A DNA stretch of 17,733 nucleotides from JADYYB01 sp964402985. Its GTDB lineage: Bacteria > Pseudomonadota > Alphaproteobacteria > Rhizobiales > Kaistiaceae. The translations under genes were made by a program, and so were the position numbers. This document shows positions 1-6,170 of the stretch, piece by piece (the first letter of the stretch is position 1; each line of letters starts with the position of its first letter). The DNA lies in contig CAYOET010000183.1 in assembly GCA_964402985.1 (NCBI GenBank), positions 1 to 17,733 on the forward strand. Direction: 5' to 3'. A model generated the notes under the pieces. That model had not been told where the DNA came from. It saw nothing but the letters and a program-made list of their open reading frames with translations, and did no database searches.

Positions 1-1188
1 GAACTCGGCCGGGTTGTGGCTCACCCCGCCGCGGCAGCGCACGAACAGCATCGCCAGCGGAAGCACCCGATGGAAGGCCATCGCGTCATGCCCCGCGCCG
101 CTCGGCAGGCGCAGCGGCTCGAACCCCTGCCGGGTCACGGCGCGCGCGAGCGTCTCCGACAGGCGCGCGTCGCAGGGGACCGCATCCCCCTCGTGCCCGC
201 GCGAAATCGTGGCGGCGAGTCCGCGGCGCGCGGCGATCGCCGCGACCTCTTCATGGATGGCCGCCACCGCCGCCCGGCGCCGTGTGTCGTCGGCGCTGCG
301 AACGTCGTAGGTGAAACGCACGCGGCCCGGCACCGTGTTGACGGCGCCCTCGGGAACCGCGAGCTGCCCGACGGTCGCGACCACGCCGCCGCGACCGGCC
401 TTCTCCACCGCGAGCACCATCTCCGCCGCGCCCGCCAGCGCGTCCTTGCGGTGATCCATCGGCACGGTGCCGGCGTGGCCGGCCTCGCCGCTCACCTCGA
501 CCGCGCCGCGCGAGACGCCGTTGATCGCGGTGACGATGCCGAGCGGAAGGTGCCGCCGTTCGAGCACCGGCCCCTGCTCGATATGCGCCTCGAGATAGGC
601 GAGGGCGCGTCCGCCGGTTCGCGCGAGCGCGGGGATGCCGGCCGGATCGCAGCCAAAGGCGAGGAGCGCGTCGCGGCGCGAGACGCCGTCCATGTCGACC
701 TCGTCGAGGCAGCGCCTGTCGAAATGGCCTGCGAAGGCGCGCGAGCCGGTGAGCGTGGTAGGGAAGCGGATGCCCTCCTCGTCGCCGAAGGCCACCACTT
801 CGATCGCGAAGGGGCGGCGTCGCCCGCGCCGGGCAAGGTCCGCGACCGCCGCGATGGCGCCCACCACCCCGAGCGGACCGTCGAAGCGGCCGGCGTCGCG
901 CACCGAGTCGATATGCGATCCGAGGAGGAGGGCAGGGGCTCCCGGCGCCGTCCCCTCGTAGCGGCCCACGACATTGGCTGCCGCGTCGATGCTGGCGGTC
1001 ATCCCGCCCTCGCGCATCCAGGCAGCGACCCTCTCGGCGGCCGCGCGATGCGCGGCGCCGAGATAGAGCCTGGTCAGCTTGCCGGGCTCGTCGGTGAATC
1101 GGGCGAGCTCGTCGAGGCGGTCGGCGACATTCTTGCCGAGGGCGCTGCTTGCCTGGGCGGGGGCGGTGTCCGGAGGAGGGATTGTCAT
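1..1188 (-). CDS. M20-family Zn-dependent amidohydrolase (allantoate amidohydrolase / N-carbamoyl-L-amino acid hydrolase), partial
   Basis: Reading the minus strand from the ATG at 1188 gives 396 uninterrupted codons that run off the left edge, so only the last 15-20 residues seem to be missing (relatives are about 410 aa). Visible metal-site motifs of the hydantoinase/carbamoylase branch of M20 are GSHIDS (His92), DGPLG (Asp103), GDEEG (Glu137/138), EAHIEQGP (His202) and, near the edge, SGAGHDA and GGVSHNPAE. The substrate-loop and dimerisation regions also fit (NGVSRGAVEVSGEAGHAGT). Members hydrolyse allantoate, ureidoglycine-type or N-carbamoyl amino acid substrates in the cytoplasm, releasing ammonia and CO2 for nitrogen salvage. 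Sequence alone does not separate allC from hyuC/amaB-type enzymes, so no symbol is given. It is divergent from the DUF3830 gene at 1311, with about 120 bp of shared promoter space. Confidence 0.88.
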   Translation of the reverse strand, partial: MTIPPPDTAPAQASSALGKNVADRLDELARFTDEPGKLTRLYLGAAHRAAAERVAAWMREGGMTASIDAAANVVGRYEGTAPGAPALLLGSHIDSVRDAGRFDGPLGVVGAIAAVADLARRGRRRPFAIEVVAFGDEEGIRFPTTLTGSRAFAGHFDRRCLDEVDMDGVSRRDALLAFGCDPAGIPALARTGGRALAYLEAHIEQGPVLERRHLPLGIVTAINGVSRGAVEVSGEAGHAGTVPMDHRKDALAGAAEMVLAVEKAGRGGVVATVGQLAVPEGAVNTVPGRVRFTYDVRSADDTRRRAAVAAIHEEVAAIAARRGLAATISRGHEGDAVPCDARLSETLARAVTRQGFEPLRLPSGAGHDAMAFHRVLPLAMLFVRCRGGVSHNPAEF

Positions 1189-1310
1189 GCGGCTGGCGGG
1201 CGTCGTCGTGACCGACGGGTCGTCGGCCGGTCGGCGATGCCATTCCGCACGCTTTGCCGCTCGAACGCAACTCGCCCGCGGGCCCGCCACATCAACCACG
1301 AGGACAGCCG

Positions 1311-1727
1311 ATGACCGATCGCCTGAAGGTGACGATCGCCGGAATGGAGTTCGACGCCCGCTTCGAACGCGACAAGGCGCCCGCCACCTGCGCGGCCTTT
1401 GCAGCGCGCCTCCCCTTCGTCGGCAAGGCGGTTCATGTCCGCTGGAGCGGCGAAGCGGTGTGGATGCCGCTCGGCGACTACGCCTTCGGCGTCGGCTACG
1501 AGAACCACACCAGCTATCCGGCGCCCGGCCAGGTGATCCTTTATCCCGGCGGGATCAGCGAGACCGAGATCCTCATCGCCTATGGCGGGGTCCACTTCGC
1601 GAGCAAGATGGGCCAGCTCGCCGGCAACCACTTCCTCACCCTGACCTCGGGCCTTGACCTCCTGCCCGAAATCGGCCGCCTGGCCCTCTGGCACGGCGCT
1701 CAGGATGTCCGCTTCGAACGGTCCTAG
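1311..1727 (+). CDS. DUF3830 family protein (cyclophilin-like fold)
   Basis: A 138-aa protein. The ATG at 1311 is preceded by GAGGA (1300-1304) at 6 nt spacing, which decides the start over an upstream in-frame ATG at 1254. Recognisable DUF3830 signatures are the N-terminal PATCAAFAARLPF segment, MPLGDYAFGVGYENHT, the PGQVILYPGGISETEILIAYG strand-loop region and MGQLAGNHFLTL near the end. The family has a small beta-barrel, cyclophilin-like fold and no proven activity. No signal peptide or membrane segment is present, so it is likely cytoplasmic. It is divergent from the carbamoylase/allantoate hydrolase gene; as I recall, DUF3830 genes often neighbour amidohydrolases of purine/pyrimidine or carbamoyl amino acid breakdown, so an accessory role there is plausible inference only. 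Confidence 0.8.
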   Translation: MTDRLKVTIAGMEFDARFERDKAPATCAAFAARLPFVGKAVHVRWSGEAVWMPLGDYAFGVGYENHTSYPAPGQVILYPGGISETEILIAYGGVHFASKMGQLAGNHFLTLTSGLDLLPEIGRLALWHGAQDVRFERS

Positions 1728-1743
1728 CCGATTGCCGTCCCGG

Positions 1744-1758
1744 CGGCGCTTCGCGCCG
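1744..1758. terminator. Small GC hairpin between convergent genes
   Basis: A perfect 6-bp stem (CGGCGC/GCGCCG) with a TTC loop lies in the 38-bp gap between the convergent DUF3830 gene and the membrane-protein gene ending at 1766. There is no T tract on either side, so it is only a weak candidate for a bidirectional terminator. Confidence 0.3.
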
Positions 1759-1765
1759 GCCGAGC

Positions 1766-2134
1766 TCAGTACAGGAACACGTCGACCACGAGCGCCGCGA
1801 CCCCGGTCAGGAGCGCGCCGAGCGCGAGGTCGCGCCCCGTGCGCCCGGCCATCGGCCCGAAGCCGAGGACGAGCGCGCCCGCGGCGAGCGCGAACACGCC
1901 CGACCCGGTGTCCTGCCAGCTCACCGGGAAGACCGCGATCGGCGCGTCGACGAAGAACTGGTTGGCGGCGGTGAACACCAGGATCGCGTTCCACGCCAGC
2001 GGCCCCAGGAAACCGGCCACCGCCGCGCCGGCCGCGACCGGCGCCTTGGGCGCCTGCGCCGCGAGGAAATTGAGCGCCGCGGCGGCGACCGCCGACAGGA
2101 CCGCGCCGTAGAGGATCACCATCCAGGACAGCAT
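1766..2134 (-). CDS. Small hypothetical membrane protein, about four transmembrane helices
   Basis: A 122-aa protein. The ATG at 2134 is preceded by a strong GGGAGGA Shine-Dalgarno sequence, preferred over in-frame upstream codons. The sequence is almost entirely hydrophobic. Helices are predicted by eye at about residues 2-24 (MLSWMVILYGAVLSAV...), 30-52, 72-92 and 97-120 (ALGALLTGVAALVVDVFLY), with a short extracytoplasmic-looking loop FFVDAPIAVFPVSWQDTG. I do not recognise the family. It is the last gene of a minus-strand unit: 28 bp separate it from the secreted LamG-like gene, itself 10 bp from the rhodanese-ChrB gene. Co-transcription is likely, suggesting an envelope role linked to these two, but no function can be assigned. 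Confidence 0.75.
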   Translation of the reverse strand: MLSWMVILYGAVLSAVAAAALNFLAAQAPKAPVAAGAAVAGFLGPLAWNAILVFTAANQFFVDAPIAVFPVSWQDTGSGVFALAAGALVLGFGPMAGRTGRDLALGALLTGVAALVVDVFLY

Positions 2135-2162
2135 CGTCTTTCCTCCCTTTGACCCGGCTCCG

Positions 2163-2807
2163 CTAGTCCAGCGGGATGACCGCAAGATCGTCGAAATATG
2201 TGACGCTGTCGGCCTTGACCCAGAGGGCCACCCCGCCCGCCTCCCCGAACTCGGTCACCTCCGCAAAGCTGAATAGCGTCCGGTTGTTGAGGCGCACCTC
2301 GGCGGTCGTTCCGCTGACGCGGAGGCCGAGGGTCTGCCACAGCTGTCCCGCGACAGCGACGTCGACCCCGGCAAGCTCCCGGCGCACGCCGTTTCTCACG
2401 ATATAGAAGCGGACATTGCCCTCGAGGGCATTGGCGCGCGCGACGTAGTAGTTCTCCTCGTCCTGAAGGCGCACCGCGATGCCGGCGGCCTGGTCGATGC
2501 TCCCCGACACCGGTTTGAACGCGACCGTGATGTCCACGTCGCGCGCGACATCGGGGAAGATGCAGAGTGGAAACCGGTTGCTCGTGCTGTCCCCGCCAAG
2601 CTCGGCGAGGACTCGGGAACCGGCCGGACTGTCGGCGTCCTCGATGATCCGCCAGTCGACTCCGCCGCCCCCTCCGGTGAGACCGCCGGCGCAGACCTTG
2701 GCCGGCCCGAGCGGCTGATCCTCGAAGTCGAGCACCCACCCCGGAGCCTGCGCCTCGACCCCGCCCGACCACAGCACGGCGAGACTGGCGACGATGATCC
2801 TCCTCAT
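2163..2807 (-). CDS. Exported hypothetical protein with a LamG/concanavalin-like beta-sandwich
   Basis: A 214-aa protein starting at the ATG at 2807, with GAGGA about 8 nt upstream. The N-terminus is a classic Sec signal peptide (MRRIIVASLAVLWSGGVEA, predicted cut before QAPGW). The mature part shows a pattern seen in LamG/3-keto-disaccharide hydrolase-like domains: DFEDQPLG near the start, DVDITVAFKPVSG, an AGIAVRLQDEENYYVARANALEGN motif, WQTLGLRVSGTTAEVRLNNRTLF and the closing GGVALWVKADSVTYFDDLAV. Such jelly-roll domains usually bind or process polysaccharide. No catalytic residues can be assigned here, so activity is unknown. It lies 10 bp downstream of the rhodanese-ChrB gene and 28 bp upstream of the four-helix membrane protein, implying an operon. 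Confidence 0.8.
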   Translation of the reverse strand: MRRIIVASLAVLWSGGVEAQAPGWVLDFEDQPLGPAKVCAGGLTGGGGGVDWRIIEDADSPAGSRVLAELGGDSTSNRFPLCIFPDVARDVDITVAFKPVSGSIDQAAGIAVRLQDEENYYVARANALEGNVRFYIVRNGVRRELAGVDVAVAGQLWQTLGLRVSGTTAEVRLNNRTLFSFAEVTEFGEAGGVALWVKADSVTYFDDLAVIPLD

Positions 2808-2817
2808 GGGCAAATCC

Positions 2818-3645
2818 TCAACCTTTCGGCCGCGGCGACCGCGGCGGCCAGTCGTGGGTTTCCTCGCTGGCGTCGCGACACCACAGATAGAGCGCATCAT
2901 AGAGCGGAAGGCCCGCCTCGAGTTGCGCCGAGTCGTCGGTGAACATCCGCGACAGGCCGAGCGAGACGGCGAGGAGGCCCGCGGCCTGCGGAACGAGGTC
3001 GAGCCGGTCGGTATCCGCGCCGCGCACGATGGAAGCGAGCCGGAGGAGGGGCTCCGTCTTCAGTCCGAGCTCATCGATCATGGTGTCGAAGGTGCAGGAC
3101 TCGCCGCGATGCGTCCAGAACCCGTCTTCCATGTCGAAGGGCGTGGCGCCGAACTCCCTCGCCACCCCGGCGACCTCCGCGGGCGCCACGTAGAGGAACG
3201 AGGCCGCCGGATCGATGAAGCGCCGGATCAGCCACGGGCAGGCGATGCGATCGACCTTGGGCCTGCTCCGCGTCACCCATACCGTCCGTCCCCCCGCGTC
3301 GCGCGGCGGGATCTTCGCCACCGGCACGAGCGGGAGGCCGGCCTCGGCCCAGGCTTCGTGCCCGCCCTCGAGAACCTCGGCGGCAACGCCCGCCTGGCGC
3401 AGGAGAGCAGCCCCGCCCTCGCTCTTGGCGTCGCCGTGGTGGCCGATGACCACCAACCCGCGCGGCGTCGACAGCGCGCTGAAACGCGCTTCAAGTTCCT
3501 CCACCGCGACGCGAAGCGACGCCGGCAGCACGCGGGGATCGCGGTCGAACTCGGCGTCGGAGCGAAGGTCGACGAGGGTCGGCGCCTTGGTCGTTCCGAC
3601 GAGGCGGGCGAGCTTCTGCGCTGAGATCGAGTTGAGTGAGGCCAC
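2818..3645 (-). CDS. Rhodanese-like / ChrB C-terminal domain protein (chromate resistance family)
   Basis: I place the start at the GTG at 3645, giving 275 aa beginning VASLNSISAQKLARLVG, the usual opening of this family. An ATG at 3693 in frame is possible but adds 16 unlike residues and has no ribosome site. Residues about 7-108 form a rhodanese-like domain (TLVDLRSDAEFDRDP, EVLEGGHEAW). The normal active-site cysteine in VVYCxHG is replaced: the sequence reads VVIGHHG (Gly68), so sulfur transfer is unlikely. Residues about 121-266 match the ChrB C-terminal domain: WVTRSRPKVDRIACPWLIRRFIDP, TPFDMEDGFWTHRGE, CTFDTMIDELGL and YDALYLWCRD. The family is linked to chromate response, but no chrA transporter lies nearby. 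It heads a three-gene minus-strand unit. Confidence 0.85.
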   Translation of the reverse strand: MASLNSISAQKLARLVGTTKAPTLVDLRSDAEFDRDPRVLPASLRVAVEELEARFSALSTPRGLVVIGHHGDAKSEGGAALLRQAGVAAEVLEGGHEAWAEAGLPLVPVAKIPPRDAGGRTVWVTRSRPKVDRIACPWLIRRFIDPAASFLYVAPAEVAGVAREFGATPFDMEDGFWTHRGESCTFDTMIDELGLKTEPLLRLASIVRGADTDRLDLVPQAAGLLAVSLGLSRMFTDDSAQLEAGLPLYDALYLWCRDASEETHDWPPRSPRPKG

Positions 3646-3963
3646 GAGGCGCCCTTGGTGTTGCGGGGCGCGATGCTTTGGCCGGAGCCTCATGGGGAGA
3701 CCGCGGCGGTCCCCATGCACGGAAGCTACCGCCGGTGCCCGCCAAGTCAAGCAGTCACGCCGCCCCACGAACGCTGCCCAGCACGAGGGCAGAGACTGCA
3801 AGGATTTGTGACACCTCGCGCGAGTAATTCCGTGGTTAACGCGCCACGCCTCGGCTAAGCTGAACCCCTCGGCTCGCGCCGCGGAAGGTGGGCGGGCCAT
3901 CCCAGTCACGGCCCGCCATCGGGGGTTGGCGGCCCGTGCTTTCCCTCTCCCCGGAGACCCGTC
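3646..3963. other. Divergent intergenic region, 318 bp
   Basis: This gap separates the minus-strand rhodanese-ChrB unit from the plus-strand exported-protein gene and must hold both promoters. Visible elements are an inverted pair CGTGG (3831-3835) and CCACG (3844-3848) around a TTAAC half-site, and a perfect 8-bp inverted repeat at 3891-3917. I found no convincing small gene, and no clear -35/-10 pair. Confidence 0.5.
3891..3917 (+). promoter_or_regulatory. 8-bp perfect inverted repeat in the leader of the exported PAN-like gene
   Basis: GGCGGGCC (3891-3898) and GGCCCGCC (3910-3917) are exact inverse complements separated by 11 nt, 47 bp before the start codon at 3964. It could form an RNA hairpin in the leader or be an operator. 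There is no following T tract, so a terminator is unlikely. Confidence 0.35.
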
Positions 3964-4809
3964 ATGAAGCGCCTTTTGGCAAGGTCGTCATTCGCCTTGC
4001 TTGCTGCACTTCCGTTCATGTCCTTCGCCGGCGAGGCCGAGGCCAAGCAGTGCGTCTACAACGAGGCCGGTTACGTCGCCGAGGTCCGTTGGTTCGAGCC
4101 GAACGACCTCGTCATCGATCCCGGCAGCCTGGTGCTGAACATCCGTCCCGGCCGTGATGCGGTCCAGGAGGACACCATCACGCTCGGCTTCTCCTCGTGC
4201 AACGACAGCGTCACACCGCGCACCGCCGTGGTGCGCATCGTCGGCGGCGAATATGTGATCAAGGGCATCGTCTGGGGTGCGACCACGATCATCGGTGTCG
4301 TCGGCGCGGTTGCCGGCGCGGTCGGTTGCGTCGGCTCGGCCGGCACCGCCTGCCCGGTGATCGCCGCCGCCGCCCCGGCCTTCGCCGGCGCGGCCGTCTC
4401 GATCGCCGGCGAGATCGCCGGTGACGGCAACATCCAGGAGATCTTCTACATCGGCACGCCGAGCCAGTATAACGACCTCAAGATCTGGGGCACGGTGTTC
4501 TCCCCGCAATACGGCGACGGCGCGGCCATCGCGCCGCTCGACCTCCCCGGCATGCAGGCGGCGCTCGCGCCGAACTACTCGACGCCCGTCATCGGCCGCG
4601 TCAACGCGACGCCGATCGCGACTTACGAGAACGTGACGGCCGGCTACTGCATGTTCATGTGCACCAGCAACCTGACCTGCAAGGCCGTCGAGTGGGTTCC
4701 GATGAAGTGCGAGCTGCACAGCCAGGGCTCGGCCGGCGGCAACCTCGTCACCGACCTCACCAACCCGGTGCTCGGCTTCATGCCGTGGCTGCATTACGAA
4801 AAGCCCTAG
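3964..4809 (+). CDS. Exported Cys-rich protein with hydrophobic Gly/Ala core and PAN-like C-terminus
   Basis: A 281-aa protein; the ATG at 3964 follows GGAG at 7-8 nt. Residues 1-27 are a Sec signal peptide (basic MKRLLAR, hydrophobic core, AEA cleavage motif). Residues about 100-152 form a long small-residue hydrophobic stretch (GIVWGATTIIGVVGAVAGAVG..., then AAAAPAFAGAAVSIAGEIAG) resembling glycine-zipper or hairpin membrane inserts. Residues about 218-255 carry C229-x3-C233-x5-C239...C249-x-L spacing (GYCMFMCTSNLTCKAVEW...KCELHS), similar to PAN/Apple_4 domains that bind protein or carbohydrate. Eight cysteines in total (30, 79, 122, 130, 229, 233, 239, 249) suggest periplasmic disulfides. 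I do not recognise the full-length family. It is monocistronic, bounded by its own promoter region and a strong terminator. Confidence 0.82.
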   Translation: MKRLLARSSFALLAALPFMSFAGEAEAKQCVYNEAGYVAEVRWFEPNDLVIDPGSLVLNIRPGRDAVQEDTITLGFSSCNDSVTPRTAVVRIVGGEYVIKGIVWGATTIIGVVGAVAGAVGCVGSAGTACPVIAAAAPAFAGAAVSIAGEIAGDGNIQEIFYIGTPSQYNDLKIWGTVFSPQYGDGAAIAPLDLPGMQAALAPNYSTPVIGRVNATPIATYENVTAGYCMFMCTSNLTCKAVEWVPMKCELHSQGSAGGNLVTDLTNPVLGFMPWLHYEKP

Positions 4810-4837
4810 CCGTCAGAACCCCTCGACACGAATGCAG

Positions 4838-4873
4838 AGACCCCGGTCGGCTCGGCCGGGGTCTTTGTTTTGT
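4838..4873 (+). terminator. Strong rho-independent terminator
   Basis: A perfect 9-bp stem, AGACCCCGG (4838-4846) and CCGGGGTCT (4856-4864), with a 9-nt loop is followed directly by a T-rich run (TTTGTTTTG). It lies 28 bp after the stop of the exported-protein gene and before the convergent cytochrome b gene. Confidence 0.92.
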
Positions 4874-4911
4874 TGGCGGCGGGATGCCGACACGTTGGGG
4901 GACCGCTACCG

Positions 4912-5832
4912 TTACCTGTCGCGCGCTTGCCGCGTCGTATCCGGGCTCGCCCGGTACCAGCCGGTGATCATCGAGCGGAGCTCGTTGAAGGGCCCCGCCA
5001 GCACCACCATCACCACGTGGATGATGAAGAAGAGGACGAGCAGCACCATCGTCCCGAAGTGGATGGTGCGCGCCGTCTGCCGCCCGCCGAAGAGGTCGAG
5101 GAGCCACGGCCACGCCGCGTCCATGCCCGGCGACATCGTGATTCCGGTGAGCACGATGAGCGGGAAGAGGATGAAGAACACGACGCTGTAAGCGAGCTTC
5201 TGCAACGCCCCGTAGCTCCGCCCATGATGGAGGCGAAAGCGCGCGTGGTCGGCGATGTCGCGCGGAAGGGCGCGGACATCGGCCCCTTTGGGCACCACGT
5301 CGCGGAGAAGGTGGCCGCTGACGACGCTCGCCAGGAACCAGACGAACAGCGTGGCCACGAACAGCCACGCGAAGAAGAAATGCACCACCCGCCCGGTCGC
5401 GAGGTCGTGGGAGGAGGGGATCGTCGCCGGGATTGAGACGGCCGTGTTCAGTTTCCAAATGTGGATGGGTATCCTGAAATCCGTCGGGAAGGCGCGCCTA
5501 GTGAGAACGCCATCTTCCTCGCTCAGGCCAAGAACACCGGTAGTGTCGAAATCACGGCCGAGAATGCGGGTGTAACCGCGCCACTGCCCAGAGGCATTGG
5601 TGCTGTAAATGTTGAGCACCGCGTTGTCGTACTCGAACCCCGATTCCTGCCCGATGTAGAGGTTGGGGTGCGCGTTGAAGATCTGCAGGCCCGAGAGGAG
5701 AAGGAAGAAGAGGCAGGCCGCCCACACCCAATGGGTGATCCGGGTGATCAGCGTCTGCCGGTAGACCAGCGGGCCCCTGGCGTCCCCGCCAACCACCGCC
5801 CGAACCGCATCGCTGTCGCTGACCGTGCTCAT
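4912..5832 (-). CDS. Cytochrome b/b6 (cytochrome b561-type) membrane subunit
   Basis: A 306-aa integral membrane protein; the ATG at 5832 is preceded by GGGGGAGG at about 7 nt. Four hydrophobic segments lie near residues 31-51, 149-172, 213-233 and 259-280. Histidines H34 (RITHWVW), H151 (GRVVHFFFAW), H258 (RTIHFG) and H272 (FFIIHVVMV) are placed as in di-heme cytochrome b subunits of the formate dehydrogenase/thiosulfate reductase/Ni-hydrogenase type. The large loop at about 52-147, containing IYIGQESGFEY-like and IPIHIWKLN segments, is typical of the version that pairs with a periplasmic molybdopterin oxidoreductase of the sulfite-oxidase fold. No such gene follows: the next gene is convergent. 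It probably passes electrons between the quinone pool and an unlinked partner. Confidence 0.87.
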   Translation of the reverse strand: MSTVSDSDAVRAVVGGDARGPLVYRQTLITRITHWVWAACLFFLLLSGLQIFNAHPNLYIGQESGFEYDNAVLNIYSTNASGQWRGYTRILGRDFDTTGVLGLSEEDGVLTRRAFPTDFRIPIHIWKLNTAVSIPATIPSSHDLATGRVVHFFFAWLFVATLFVWFLASVVSGHLLRDVVPKGADVRALPRDIADHARFRLHHGRSYGALQKLAYSVVFFILFPLIVLTGITMSPGMDAAWPWLLDLFGGRQTARTIHFGTMVLLVLFFIIHVVMVVLAGPFNELRSMITGWYRASPDTTRQARDR

Positions 5833-6058
5833 GAGTCGCCTCCCCCTCGCACCATGCGGCGGCGCGCGTTCCGCCTCAAACGAAAGATGACGCCCGCACG
5901 GTCACGCTCGAGTGAGCCGCGGCCGCCTCTTCGCCTATCGATACGATCCCGAACCGCATCCGGTTTCGTTTGCCAGGAACGAGCAAGCTCGGGCGTGGCC
6001 GGACTATCGTCCCGATTGTGGACAGAACGCCAAGCACATCGTGGCGGCGAGGTCACAG

Positions 6059-6074
6059 TTAACGCCTCATTAAC
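6059..6074 (+). promoter_or_regulatory. CtrA binding box (TTAA-N7-TTAAC)
   Basis: TTAA at 6059-6062, seven bases, then TTAAC at 6070-6074 is an exact match to the full CtrA consensus of alphaproteobacteria. AT-rich words are rare in this GC-rich sequence, so chance is unlikely. It lies 97 bp upstream of the ATG at 6171, in the right place to control the outer-membrane protein gene. Confidence 0.65.
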
Positions 6075-6085
6075 GGCCGGAAGCG

Positions 6086-6090
6086 GATTC
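6086..6090. promoter_or_regulatory. GANTC (CcrM methylation / GcrA) site
   Basis: GATTC occurs 12 bp downstream of the CtrA box. In alphaproteobacteria CcrM methylates GANTC, and GcrA acts at promoters carrying it, so the pair suggests cell-cycle-timed transcription of the gene at 6171. A five-base word alone is weak evidence. Confidence 0.4.
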
Positions 6091-6170
6091 GCGCTTGAGC
6101 GGACGCACGCAACCCCCCTAACTGGGTGCGCTTGGGATGACTTGGCGGAACCCCCGGAGCGTTGCGTACG

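Larger units (their letters stand above)
5833..6170. other. Divergent intergenic region, 338 bp, with cell-cycle regulatory motifs
   Basis: This region separates the start of the cytochrome b gene (minus) from the outer-membrane protein gene (plus). It holds a CtrA-type box at 6059-6074 and a GATTC (GANTC) site at 6086-6090, both 80-110 bp before the plus-strand gene. I see no small ORF with a ribosome site and no RNA gene. Confidence 0.5.

Noticed and set aside
16..1314. A 432-codon open plus-strand frame antisense to the amidohydrolase
   Set aside because: The minus strand carries a full set of M20 metal motifs; the plus-strand product is Arg/His/Ala-rich with no recognisable fold.
2818..3693. 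A chromate-efflux operon (chrBA)
   Set aside because: The ChrB C-terminal domain is present but no ChrA-type transporter is found; the four-helix protein at 1766-2134 is too short and lacks ChrA motifs.
3825..3840. A second CtrA-like site (TAAT-N7-TTAAC)
   Set aside because: Only the right half matches; the left half has two mismatches, so it is at best a half-site.
3988..4794. A 268-codon minus-strand frame opposite the exported PAN-like gene
   Set aside because: The plus strand has a signal peptide, ribosome site and terminator; the minus frame is Asp/Arg/His-rich shadow sequence.
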